A stretch of 64,000 bases of DNA. It comes from Metellina segmentata. Lineage: Eukaryota > Arthropoda > Arachnida > Araneae > Tetragnathidae. Under the pieces are notes generated by a model that did not search any database, was not told where the DNA came from, and saw nothing but the letters and a program-made list of their open reading frames with translations. A program made the translations under genes and the position numbers. Within the stretch, counting starts at the first letter, position 1, and each line of letters begins with the position of its first letter. Below, piece after piece: positions 44,574 through 55,735 of this stretch. Location of the stretch: NCBI GenBank assembly GCA_947359465.1, contig OX375877.1, positions 74,288,698 to 74,352,697 on the forward strand, in the 5' to 3' direction.

Positions 44574-44775
44574 CTAGGATGAATGGCCCGTCATACGACG
44601 AGTGAATAACAAAATAAATTTATTTTGCTCAAACTTGATTTATATACTTCCTTAAACCTAACGGTACGTGATCACTGGGTGTATATAAACCTTTTTCCAT
44701 CACTATCTGTCAACTTTTGTTGATCACTGGCTATCTATAAACCTTTTCCCATCACTATCTGTTAACTTTTTTGCT
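44574..44775 (+). repeat. Dispersed-repeat fragment with a 52-bp direct duplication
   Basis: The start actaggatgaatggcccgtc, followed by atacgacg, resembles the GC-rich start of the repeat at 1436. Two copies of gatcactggntnt...ataaaccttt...catcactatctg follow at 44670-44770. Confidence 0.4.
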
Positions 44776-46840
44776 TTCTCATGGTGTTGTTTTTAGAGCA
44801 ATAAACTGGTAAAACAAAATTATTGGAAAACTTAATTTTTGATTAAGACTGGTAAAACCATGAGTTGCATAAGGCAATCGTTTTATACTCAATGTTTTTC
44901 CCATAGCGATTTCGAATATAATGATTTTGAATATTTCGTATCTCGTATGGCTCGTGACATCACACAACCAATACAGAAAAAATATATAAACTCCGCCTAC
45001 TTGTGACGTCACCCATCATATATTACTCAATATATGATCTGCAGTGTATATTGAATCCTGAAGATTTTGAACAGGATTTTAATCATAAAAATTTGAACAA
45101 TTATATGTGTTTCTTTTTGTTATTTTGCACATAACATTTATTAAAAATATTTAAATACCTGTTCCGTGCAATATAGTAGTTTCAAGTAAAAGTACTGTAT
45201 AGTTAAAACTTATGTATTTGCAAGATTATAAATACATTTAAAGAGACCGTGGCTCAAAAATAAAGAATATTTTTATCAAAACCACACTCACATACTCACA
45301 CACAGAAAGAAGTAAAGGAAGTTTCAAGAAACTTAAATATTATAAAACAAGTAACAACTTTTTAATGCGATTTATGTGTGCAGATCTTACAGTTCATAAT
45401 ACAAAAAACTATTTTAATATGCTCTAAACATCGTTAAAATCATGTATAAGAGCAATATTATTCTTTAAAATTCATTTATCTGCGGTTATAATTAATATCA
45501 AAAGACATTATGGTACTGAGTTTACTTTTTGTGGATTAATCGCAAATCACTGATAGTAGATTTTTTCTGTTGTATTTCATATTCATCGCACTTCTGCTGC
45601 AATGCAAACTACAATAGTTTTTTTCTAAGGTGACTAATACAGAAGTCAATTTTAAGTTTTGGAGTGAGTATAAATATCGTCCTACATGAATTTTCAGTAA
45701 AAATGTCGAAATTTCGACGTGTAGTCTTGCACATAGTTTTCCTATGAATATGTTTTACCTGGGCATTCTTGCACTTGGTATGCGATATTTTTAATTTCCA
45801 CATCAATATAGGAGGGTGGTAAGTTAAACTTAGGGAATTCCTGATTAATTTATTTTGAAGCGAAAACATTTTTTTTTCTTTAAGATTCTATTTGGTGGCA
45901 CGTGGAATAACAGGACTTGTTTTAAAAATAAATGTCATCAGTGTAGGTAAAGAAAACTCGATTACACTTTATCAAAAAACAGGTCTATTTTGCAGCGATT
46001 TAAAAAAGAAAATATCTGCTTTCAAAAAATGTTTCACATGTCAGAAAAGATTCAATTTGTAGAGTAAGCAACCTCAACCATCTGTCACATAAGGCAAAAT
46101 TTTTCATTATTCCAAGATTCCTAATATAATTCCAGTTATCAGAAATGTCCCCTTATTTAAAATTCATTCCCTTTACTCCTATAGACATTCAGTATTAAAT
46201 AGAAATCCTATGGTACATACTTTCTAAATTCAGAAATTTCGTTTCTAAACTAAAACCACGTGTCTATTTATAATAATAGATGTAGTTACTTGATTATGGA
46301 GTATAGTTTCCAATAATACCCATGAAACATGAAAACCAAATGCAAATTTAATTTATTTATTCGTCCCGTAATGAAAATTGGTCAAAATATATTTGAACTA
46401 CAACGCATGACCGTACGTTTTTATTTAACTTAACCCATCTTATTTTAAAGTGATTTTTTAAACATAAAGTTTAAAATAAGAAATTGTACACTCCTTACTT
46501 TAAAATGTTTTGTTTTTATGAAACATAATATTTTATTTTTATGAAACAGAAATCTTCAAACTATTACGTATTCAATCAAAGATTTAAGGAAAGTTGGACG
46601 AAATGTACCTATACCGCCAAGGAATTTCACATTTTTTATATTTTACAGGAAATAAATAAATCATTAAAATTAAACTCCTAAATAACATATATGTAAGCAA
46701 TGCACAAACGCGTCAAACTTTACCTTTTTGAATATATTATGAAATAGAACAATTTGACAAAAGACTTGAACAATATAGACAAAGACAATAATGTGACTTT
46801 TATAAATAAAACGTATTTATAATACTTGGAAATGCTCAAA
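44776..46840. other. AT-rich stretch without a gene
   Basis: No supportable feature. Confidence 0.5.
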
Positions 46841-46929
46841 CGTGACCGCAACATTGCGCTGTCAACTCAAATGCACAAACACATAATTCTAAATCAAATT
46901 TAAAAAATTAAACATTAATTTTGGCGTTG

Positions 46930-47420
46930 CCAGTTACCAAATAGCAATATTACATTTTATGCTCAATGATTTTAAATTTAAAAGCAATGCATACATATTT
47001 ATACAAGACAATATTAGACAAGCACGTACTCCCTTAACAAAATTGCCAGTACTCTTAATCCTACTATCTACTTATTATACTGATTTTACTTCCATAAGTC
47101 TAAACTATTTATTTTTAAACAGTTTTACTGGATTTTTCGGAATAGTTTGTTTCTTTTCAGCATACGTCTAACTCCTTTTCCTGATTGAGAAGTTAAGCTC
47201 TCATATCTGGACGGGATCATGAAGTCATTGGCACTTGCATCGCAACTAAGGGAATCAAGGTTGCAAGAAGGTTTCGCTTTATCTTCATTTCCTTCTTTAA
47301 TTTAATGGTATGTATTGGATTATTTTCTTCAAATTACACCAATTGAAGCGATGTTGGATGTAAAGCTATCTGTTCTTTGAGAAGAAATCCGGACCTGGTA
47401 TGTGTTGATCGTTCTCAGAG
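46930..47420 (-). pseudogene. Duplicate of the 50-kb coding-like block, decayed
   Basis: This block aligns with 49800-50250, including the AT-rich 3' side. On the minus strand both encode related peptides: here IPGPDFFSKN and IQHRFNWCNLKKIIQYIPL, there IPGQELKLNS and IKHRFCWCTLQKTIQCIPL. This copy has stops after IPL. Conservation at peptide level suggests both descend from a coding exon. Confidence 0.45.
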
Positions 47421-47429
47421 ATTTTCCAT

Positions 47430-48640
47430 TGGCCGTGATTAATAAAAAGGATGCCTCGTGAAAGGCTAAGGCAATATCGGACGAAGATCTGACGCGTTTC
47501 GAAATAAATAAGTTCAGAAATATGGACTCACCAGATACTGTCTTCCTTCATCATGATGTTGACATAGGTGGAAATTATAGGAATATAGTGGGGCCACATA
47601 CAAACAAGGTCGCAACATAATATTAGAGTCAAAGTATTCTTTATTTTTCTTCGAAGAGATCGCTGGTCGCTGTGGTCGAGTCCAATTGTTGGAGGAAGGG
47701 GAGTGAGAAGTACTTAAGTTTCATCAGAGAGTGTCCAGGGCTCCTCATCAGGGCATCAGGTCGTTTTATCGCGATGTAGGATTCAACGATCGAAAAAGAA
47801 TCCGGACGTCCTATGGAACTAAATGGTGACGGAAATACTCTGACCCTAGAGGAATCATTGATTCCTTAGGTTGCTCCATAAAATCAAGCTGGGGAAGACT
47901 TGATGATTAAATGATCTGGGACTTAAACCGATGGCATTCCTTCCCAGACGTCGGGGTGCAGATCTCAGTGTCTCGCAGAACAGTAAAGTTAGACTAGCGA
48001 TGCACGCAATGAAAGAACAGCTTCGTCGAAAGTCAATTAGTGGCCATAAAATTCTAGTTCCTCATCGCAATCACTTATGAAGATACGTTCGTTAAAAAAT
48101 CATCGAAGAAAACCACGACGAGCCAAAATGTTGTAGTTTTGGGGTGAAGCCACCGCAAATAAGCCAAGCCGTAGAATCTCTTCAACTAAAAAAAGAGAGA
48201 CCAGAAGATCATAGTTTTTGGGGTGAAGTCACCGCAGCGAAGTCAAGCAGTAGCAGTAGCATCTCTCCCACTAAAAAAGGAGGAGGCCCCGTAGCAAAAT
48301 AAAAGCAGTCCCTTAGTCCTCTTTCCAGGGTCGCCAAAAACGAAGGTCACCCCAATGCGAGGGGAAAATTAATGCCAATAAATAACATACAGCACGCGGG
48401 TGGAAGACAACCGGAGTTAATCTCTTTATCCCAACGGAATGTTCAAAAACCCCGGGAATTAGAGAACCAAATCACGCCAACATCTTCCGGTAATTAAGAA
48501 GTGTAACGGTTGAAGATTATGGCGGGGTGGGTTTGACCTTGTAAGGTCACTGACTGTCCAATCAGTGTGGGCCACGTAGAAATGAGACAGGGAGAAACAA
48601 GAGGGGTCGCTGTCCCCTAAACTAGATAACACTCAAACCA
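47430..48640 (-). mobile_element. Possible LTR-retroelement 5' end (LTR plus leader)
   Basis: Read on the minus strand, a block of ~285 bp from near 48625 (tgttatctagtttagggg) ends near 48340. It is followed at once by tggcgaccctggaaagagg, which looks like the TGGCGACC primer-binding start used by Gypsy-type elements. The leader contains an imperfect ~78-bp direct duplication around ggtgaagccaccgc / ggtgaagtcaccgc (48140-48290). No gag or pol follows. The classification rests on this layout only. Confidence 0.35.
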
Positions 48641-48825
48641 AAATTCCAAGAAGAGAAAAAAAACTGAGAAATCCAATCTCTATTTACAAGATTTTTCGTA
48701 GCTATTAAGCAGGGAATGGGATCGAAAAAAACAACTATATAGGGAATCTAATTCTTGCTCACATCCCTTTTCCAAAAAATCTGGGGTGGAATGGAAAATA
48801 ATTATAGTATGTGGGGAAGGGTAAG

Positions 48826-49284
48826 CCTTCACTACAACGCCTACATCAACATTTTGGACAATCAGGTCCTTCCTACGCTCTGGCAATTTTATGGAATGGA
48901 CGAATATTACTTCCAGGACGACAACGCTCCATGTCATGTTGCAGTCCCTGTCAAGCAGTGGTATCGAGATATGGATGTAAAACGTCTTCCCTGGCCTGCT
49001 CAACATCCCGACCTAAATCCCATAGAACGTTTGTGGGACGAGTTAGTGCGACGCTTACGGACCAGCGAACCACGTCCGAAATCTATAACTGAGCTAGCGA
49101 CATTCTTGCAGCAGGAATAGACACAAGTACACGTAGCTGTGTATCAAAATCTTGTTGAAAGTATGCCCTGAAGGGTTTCTATGTAATTGCAGCACGTGTT
49201 GGACCATCCCCTATTAAAGCATGTATTCTTCCCTTATACCATAACATCTTGCTGTCCGGTCCACTACCGTAGGGTAGTGAATAT
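48826..49284 (+). pseudogene. Tc1-like transposase C-terminal half, same family as 30364
   Basis: Wording parallels the other copy: YGMDEYYFQDDNAPCHVAV, RLPWPAQHPDLNPIERLWDE, then a TAG within the helix after ATFLQQE, and another stop near the end. This copy keeps the canonical PDLNPIE, which the 30-kb copy has as PDLTHLE. The right inverted repeat ccgtagggtagtgaatat is present at ~49267-49284. The left end and N-terminal domain are missing. Confidence 0.75.
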
Positions 49285-49349
49285 ACTACACACACACAAA
49301 TTTGACTAACCTTACTACAATGAAAAAAAATTTTATTTAACAAAAAACA

Positions 49350-49765
49350 CTTTTTTAGGTATTGATCAGATGTAAAATTTTCCTCAAATTTCAAATCCGT
49401 TGAAAATTTTACTCCATCTTTATCCAGAAGATAGAAGAAAAGAACTCCAATTGAAACATTTGATTTGTTTTGTTCGTCCGCAGAAATCTTTGCTCTGAAA
49501 GTAAAAGGGAAAAATAAATTTAGAATCTTTGGTCTTATTACTGGTGCTATTCTAAGGAAAACAATAATAAATACATGCCAATACATTTATTAAAAAAATG
49601 TTCAAGATTAAGTTTTAAAATTCTGGCTGGAAACAAAAATCGCAAAAACAAAGACTACCTGTGTACCAAATTTCCTTATTGCAAATGCCATAGATTCGTC
49701 AGGACACTGAATACAAACAGACAGACAGAGAAACACTTCCTTTTATAATATATGTATAGATACTA
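49350..49765 (+). repeat. Dispersed repeat, uninterrupted copy
   Basis: The 5' part is ttttcctcaaatttcaaatc; the 3' part is gactacctgtgtaccaaat with a degenerate ACAG-rich tail and ttttataatatatg. It contains the halves found apart at 1436-1600 and 6036-6240. Confidence 0.6.
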
Positions 49766-50008
49766 AATTATTATACCTATACTATTATCTACTAATACAT
49801 ACATTTTAATTAAAGCAATGCTGAATATAAAAACAATACATACACACATTCATTCAAAACAATATTGTAAAAATAGTGTTGAATACAAAATTATATTACT
49901 ACTTCTATCCACTTTTATACTAATTATTTTTCTTTAAAAGTGTCTAAATTTTCTTTTTAAACAGTTTTTTTTATTCATTGGAATAGTTTCCGTCTTTTCA
50001 GGATGCGT

Positions 50009-50368
50009 TCAATTCCTTTTCCTCTTGGAGATAATGCTAATGCTCTCCGATTTGGACAGTATTATGAAGTAATTGACACTTGCATCACAAATAAAGGTTT
50101 CAACGCTCTCCTCGTCTTCTCCTTCTTCCATTAATGGTATGCATTGGATTGTTTTTTGCAAAGTGCACCAACAGAAACGATGCTTGATGTAAAAGTACAT
50201 GCTGTTCAACTTTAATTCTTGACCAGGTATGGGTACATCACTCTCGGAAGTCCACGGGTCTCTCAGACCTTTAATTCTAGGCATGTCTAGACTTTTTAAT
50301 TCAAGCTCAGATGTGCACTTTTGTGACTGAATATCCTTTCGCAATCCTCTTGGTATCAATTTTAACAT
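50009..50368 (-). pseudogene. Unrecognised coding-like frame, paralogue of 46930-47420
   Basis: The frame of 119 codons reads DPWTSESDVPIPGQELKLNS, then YIKHRFCWCTLQKTIQCIPL, an acidic EEGEDEES stretch, and ends SIISKRKRN. It has an uneven residue composition typical of real coding sequence, and a diverged duplicate preserves part of the peptide. On the same strand at ~50500-50600 another open piece, PPATKVLERANKNDRIESRG, precedes it after stops, perhaps an upstream exon. No known family recognised; function unknown. Confidence 0.4.
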
Positions 50369-50850
50369 ATGGAGGAAAACTTCACTTTATTCACAATTGG
50401 CATGACAAAAACATTTGGTGAACCTCTAATGGAAAAGTTATCATATTTTGTCCTTTAAATGTGGAAAAAAACCTTAATCTCCACAAACGAAAGTTTCCTC
50501 TTCTGTTCGTCCTCTGGATTCAATTCGATCATTTTTATTTGCCCTTTCTAGTACTTTGGTGGCTGGGGGTTTCGTTTGAAATTATCCTCTCAAAACTTAA
50601 ATCGATCTGAATAAATTGCCATTCACATCTAAGACACCTTTTTAGACTCAATCTGTGTTAGTATGTACTATTACTTTTATTTCAGCCACCTTTAATTTAA
50701 TATTTTCTTCGTTAACCAAGTCTTCTTCCCCAACCAAAAATCCCCTTTCTTGGGATTCATTTTGATACAAACATCACTGTGTCAATTTTTGCAATTTTTA
50801 TGACTTATTAAAATGTTAAAAACATTTATGGAGCACTATTATAATACATT

Positions 50851-50992
50851 TACCTTCCAAGTGGTTTCGACGAAATATCTCGTCAATCAAGGTTCGACCA
50901 ATTTTGCTAATGGTAAGATACCTCGTACATCAAGAACTGGTAAGTAAATCTACTAACGAGATACATCGTCGAGAAAACCACCAGGAGAATTA
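50851..50992. mobile_element. Short MITE, TCTCGTCGA family
   Basis: The left end taccttccaagtggtttcga, then cgaaatatctcgtc, pairs with the right end gatacatcgtcgagaaaacc accaggagaa. About 140 bp, no coding capacity. Confidence 0.6.
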
Positions 50993-51189
50993 AAAGGGAC
51001 ATAACAACTCAAAAAATATACTTTTACGTAACAAGTGAGATTTCTACATTAAACCTTACAGTAGATATAAATAAACTAAAAAACGCAAAACACATGCTAA
51101 CGGGAGGATTCATTCGTTTTATGCTGTAAAAAATGTTACGCGTCCATTCTTCTCGTAATCGAAATTTGATACCGGGGTTAGAGATCACT

Positions 51190-51425
51190 AAATGTGCATG
51201 TTTCAGAATCCTTAGATGCCCCGAATTCCTTCCACGTTCAAAATGTCTCCACTTCATTTGTAGCGAATGCCGTTCACTTTGAAACCAAACTATATGGTGA
51301 ATGCATTTTGAATGGCAGGTGTTCCGCCAGCGAAAAACCTCATAAATATGCAATGCAGCTTTCGTTCGGTTCTTGCGCTCTTCTCTTCGTAAGTGGATAT
51401 CTGTCGTGGTGAAAAAAATCAAACT
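51190..51425 (-). pseudogene. Degenerate C2H2 zinc-finger-like stretch
   Basis: On the minus strand, FERGRNSGHLRILKHAHL resembles the second half of a C2H2 finger. A preceding YEVF fits a CEVC pair that lost both cysteines by single changes (TGT to TAT and TTT). Several stops and one-base gaps interrupt the frame. If correct, this is an old zinc-finger pseudogene; the match is weak. Confidence 0.25.
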
Positions 51426-52170
51426 ATTTCAAAAACGCGATATTCCTTTCCCTGAAAATTACATTGTGTCTTACACTCTGAAGGACTTGCCATGTTTTCC
51501 GGTTCTTGAATACAGGTGAAATTGCCTGGGTGTTCGACATGAATTGCAGATTTGCGACAGAAAGATTGAAGAAATTCGAACGAAGACGCTTTGAATCGTG
51601 AAGACAATCAGATGCTCCTTTAATAGGTGAGTGATCGGAAAACATAATGGATACTAGCTTTGTTGTTGAGATAAGAATTCATGAGCTTTTAGAAATCACT
51701 CATTGCTATTCAAATTCCTAATATCTGTTGCAGAGTAATGCAAATGACGAGTCTGTCTACAAACATTGAAACATGCTTGGATGTAATTCATCGTTCACGA
51801 ATATTAGCAATTCTAAATACTCAAAACTTTAAATCAACTAAGAAATCTCACAGCTCATAAATAGATCTTAATTATTTCTTAAAACCGCAGTAATACCATT
51901 ACTCAAATAAACTCAAAGCTCAATTCACAATTTAAAATTTAACTAAAAAGTTAAACATAAATCTGGCGTTGCTAGATATAGGAAATTTTATACTAATTAA
52001 ATCATTTAATTTTACTATCACATCCACGTTTTAGCAGTTTCTGTGTATAAATATTGCTTGCTTTTTATACCATTTTGTCATACATTACTTAAAAGCATTA
52101 ATAACATAGTATATCATCTAATTTTTCAATCTCTTAATTTAACTATCACATTTTGAATTCGTTGCTGGGA
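51426..52170. other. AT-rich stretch without a gene
   Basis: A short motif near 51960 (ttaaacataaatctggcgtt) matches 46900-46925, hinting at a further copy of the block duplicated at 46930. No supportable gene. Confidence 0.4.
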
Positions 52171-52174
52171 AATA

Positions 52175-52292
52175 CCTTTTTTGCAATAACAGTGTCTTAA
52201 AATTGCAAAATTGTCGTTTTTTTTACAAAAAAAATCAAAATTCTAAATTAATTAATAAAAAAAAATTTCTGATGTGTCCCGGACCCCCTTAA
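52175..52292. repeat. Half copy of the GGGGGTCCGGGACAC element
   Basis: GTGTCCCGGACCCCCTTAA at 52274-52292, with upstream ctaaattaattaataaaaaa, matches one arm of the element at 57845-58574. The other end is absent. Confidence 0.7.
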
Positions 52293-52347
52293 GTAAATCT
52301 TCTAAACTCCTTATTAAAGGCAAGAAATTGAATTAACTTTGCACTCT

Positions 52348-52400
52348 GGAGTACCACAACGAGCGATTGGCGACGATCCCGTATCAATGCCGAAGGAAAA
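52348..52400 (-). repeat. SINE 3'-tail fragment
   Basis: The sequence ctggagtaccacaacgagcg, followed by attggcgacgatcc, matches the SINE tail. Confidence 0.55.
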
Positions 52401-53687
52401 CATCTCTTTTTTCGATTTTTTTCATAATCTTCTGTTAATGTTCCGAACAAATGTTTCAACTAGAATTTGCGTTTTTCTGTGTAACCATCCGAGGAATTAA
52501 CACGTATCAGATAACATAACAGACATAACATCAGATAACATATATCAGATCTGGGACCTGCAGTGTTTCTTCCGTTGCTTCTAACCAGTTTCGGCCTTCT
52601 TGATAAATACAATCTTTCTGATGGTTCGTACAAAAATAGCTGTGCATCTCTTTCTAATGAAATAGACAGAGCATATGGACGGAATCATTGTCGCAAGATC
52701 TCAGAAGGGTAAGTCATTTGGTCGTACGAATCACCTTGAGTTTATTGGCTATCGAAGTGCAGACCAGTGTTTTTAATAACGTTGGATAATCACTTTAACT
52801 AATCAATATTTTGTCCCACATTAGAATTCATGGTTTTGTTTTCATAACCCCGTGAAGGATTTTCAAGCGATCGTCAGAAATACCATCAAGCTATTTTCAC
52901 ATGCTCCATGTTATGCGTGTAGTGAGGATAAAACAATACAATATTAGTAAATCTAACGACTTTTAGAGGGTTAAAATAGATATCAGAGTTCATATTTTAT
53001 TTTTTAAAGACATCTTCAGACGTCGTGACAATCTTTTTGAGGCCTGGAACCAACTTCTGTAAAAAATTAACCTAAGCCAGTTTAAAGTTAACAGATAAGA
53101 AGAGGTTCGAGACAATTGACACACCCAAACAGGTTGTTCTCCATTTTAAAAATATCGTCATCAGAAGGGTACATATGTAAAGTTTCGGAGATGACCACAT
53201 TTGTAAAAACCAAAACCACTGTTGAAGTCCTTTCTTTACCTCTCTAATGAGCCTTTAGTAGTTCGAGACTCGCAATTACTTTTACAAAAAACTAGGGATC
53301 TATATTCTCGCTGAAATCAAAAGGTTCAAAGAATTTTTAGCCAAGCTCATCCCAAAAGACCCTTTCCATATTCAAAAAGAAAAAGCACAAAGACTTCTTC
53401 ATAACTAGAATAGCATACAGAAAATAAGATACTCAGCCTCTGATCAGATCGAAATACAGGGTTATTGGATCTATAATACTCGAGTCTTTGTTCAGATGAT
53501 GCAAGTGCATATTCTGGCCGAGTTCAAAAGACGTTGCTTGCTGTTAACTTCTGCGATGCATGGGTACTATTTCTTTGGGGTAAAACCCACAGGAGATTTT
53601 TCTGAATTATACAAACGGCATGTATAAATGCATTTGTCTAGTGAAAAAGTTTTCTCCCTCTTTTCTGATAAATATTTGCTTTTGAAT
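52401..53687. other. Stretch without a gene
   Basis: No supportable feature. Confidence 0.45.
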
Positions 53688-53944
53688 AATCAACCCTCCT
53701 GTTGAATATCTTGGCGAGGCAAAGACATCAAAATAAGAACTGACCAGACCTTGATGGAGGAAATAAATGTTCATTAGCAAACCATTGACCAGATAGTGAT
53801 GAACGAAATAACTCGTAAAAAACCAATACAGATCTTGATCTCGTCATCTTAAAAATATTGGCAATATCTTGATGAGATAGCTCGACATTATATCAAAATT
53901 GGTTTGATAGGCGAGATACCTCGTCGAAACACTTGGGAGGTTAT
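53688..53944. mobile_element. Short MITE, TCTCGTCGA family
   Basis: The left end aaccctcctgttgaatatct and right end acctcgtcgaaacacttggg, followed by aggtta, are diverged inverted copies. The interior has atcttgatctcgtcat motifs related to those of the 20-kb copy. Confidence 0.5.
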
Positions 53945-53961
53945 TACTTGGGTTTTTATTA

Positions 53962-54472
53962 CAGGTGCACCTAGTGCACCTAAGTTTTTAAATTAGGTGC
54001 ACAGGTTATATTTTAGGTGCACATTTAAAAAAGAATGTAATATAAGAACATTAATGTGATATAAACTACTTTATTAGTTGAGTATGTTTAAATAGGTTAT
54101 TAGTAGATGGTAAATAAAAATATTTAAACATCTAAATTCTCCCTTCTCCGGCGCAGGGCTGTCGCGACAGTCCCTTCAACAGAGCCATTTGTAAAATGTT
54201 TCGATCATCGGAAACTTCTGGTGGCAGTGACACAAGTAAACCTTTCTCCTGTATAAACCCGTTATGGTTCAGCGATTTTGTTTTCGCATAGTGTGTATTT
54301 AGGAATTTTAATTACGTTACTTTAGAGCAAGAGAGGTCGATACTAATATTTTGTTCAAAGATCAAAATAACATAAAACACGTTTCCACCCCTTTTTTTTT
54401 TAACGTTAGGTGCACCTAGCGGGAAAATATTAGGTACACAATTTTATTTTCATAAGCACAGTGTACCTGTGC
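53962..54472. mobile_element. Small element with AGGTGCACC subterminal repeats
   Basis: The left side carries caggtgcacctagtgcacct and further ttaggtgcac copies. The right side carries gttaggtgcacctagcggg, taggtacac and gtgtacctg. Ends CAGGTGCAC and GTGTACCTG are near-complements. No clear target duplication. Confidence 0.5.
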
Positions 54473-54674
54473 ACATGAATAATTGATTTTACCCGAGTAA
54501 TATATAATTGATTTTACCCGACTTCACACTTAAACTTTTATTAAATCCGATAACTGAAAACTCGGCATTTGGCACAACAAGGAGCAAAAGGGCAGCTACT
54601 TGTGAATTAGTACCCATTGAGTGAACCGCTGCTATTCTTAACAAGGAAAGTCACTAACCTTATATAAACTTTCA

Positions 54675-54747
54675 AATAAGGATTCGAACCCGCGCCTTAT
54701 TGGGCGGTATGCAAGTGCTATGACTACAATACCAGCTGAGAAGCTAA
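54675..54747 (-). repeat. tRNA-like sequence (SINE head or tRNA pseudogene)
   Basis: On the minus strand it reads cttctcagctggtattgtag (A-box-like) and later gcgggttcgaatcc, a perfect B box GGTTCGAATCC. The acceptor stem and anticodon arm do not form a proper cloverleaf, so it is not called a tRNA gene. Confidence 0.5.
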
Positions 54748-54827
54748 TAACGAAATAACCGCATCGTTTGTTTGGAAGAATTATGTGGAAGGTCCTATTA
54801 GTCAAAAAGGTCACAACTGCTAAGATA

Positions 54828-54828
54828 T

Positions 54829-54898
<70 letters not shown>
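54828..54898 (+). repeat. (AT)n microsatellite
   Basis: About 70 bp of uninterrupted AT dinucleotide. A shorter tract lies at 55227-55252. Confidence 0.97.
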
Positions 54899-54904
<6 letters not shown>

Positions 54905-55491
54905 TACGAGTATTTTTTCACGTGCCTTTTACAGTTTCGCAGCCCATTGCATCAGAAATAAATAATTTTGCAAGCTAAGCTAAATTCATCTTCTCACGCC
55001 GTGATCCATCTGTTCCTATCTATTTACTGTAAGATGTCCCATCAAATGATACCATATACCATATAAGGCAATGAAATCTGTCTGAGTATTGCTGATCAAG
55101 GAATAACTAATTTGTTGATACGCAACTTGTAACTTGCTGCGCCATCTCTTGTAGAACTCGAATCATGACTGTGGTCTAATAAAGACGTCTTTTTCATTGC
55201 TCTCTGTCCATCTCGTATTTTATGAGTATATATATATATATATATATATATAAATTTCAACTTTTTCAGTGTTCTTTTCATTTTTTTAAACTTGATATAT
55301 CATCTTCATCAATTTTGTATTACGTGGCAAGAAAATGAAGTCAGTAGAAATTATATTTTATTTTGTCTTCTAGGTTTCTACAAGTGCCACTGTTCGTATC
55401 GTTGGACAGTTTGAATCATCGTTATTTTAAACTTGTACGTATAGCATGTATACTTTATTCAATTCTGAGATGGTTGATTTTCATCTAACTT

Positions 55492-55735
55492 AAACTTCCA
55501 AGTGATTTTGTCAAAATATCTTGTCCATCAAGATTCGACCAATTTTGTTAATTCAAAGTATCTGGTCAAGATATTGATAATGCAATGTATCTCGCCAAGA
55601 TATTGTTAATTTTTTATGATGATGAGATCACGATTTTGACAGTTTTATAAAATGAAGAGATAATTTTTTCGTGAAGATCTATTCAGTTTTACTATCGACG
55701 AGATGCCTCTTCGATACAAATACCATGAGGGTCAA
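55492..55735. mobile_element. Short MITE, TCTCGTCGA family
   Basis: The left end acttccaagtgattttgtca matches the 50.8-kb copy. The right end has atcgacgagatgcctcttcg. The interior has several atatct(t/c)g motifs. Confidence 0.5.

Noticed and set aside
54675..54747. tRNA gene on the minus strand
   Set aside because: The B box is perfect but acceptor and anticodon stems do not pair; more likely a SINE head or tRNA pseudogene.
54768..55281. Frames with poly-(Ile-Tyr)
   Set aside because: Translations of (AT)n microsatellites.
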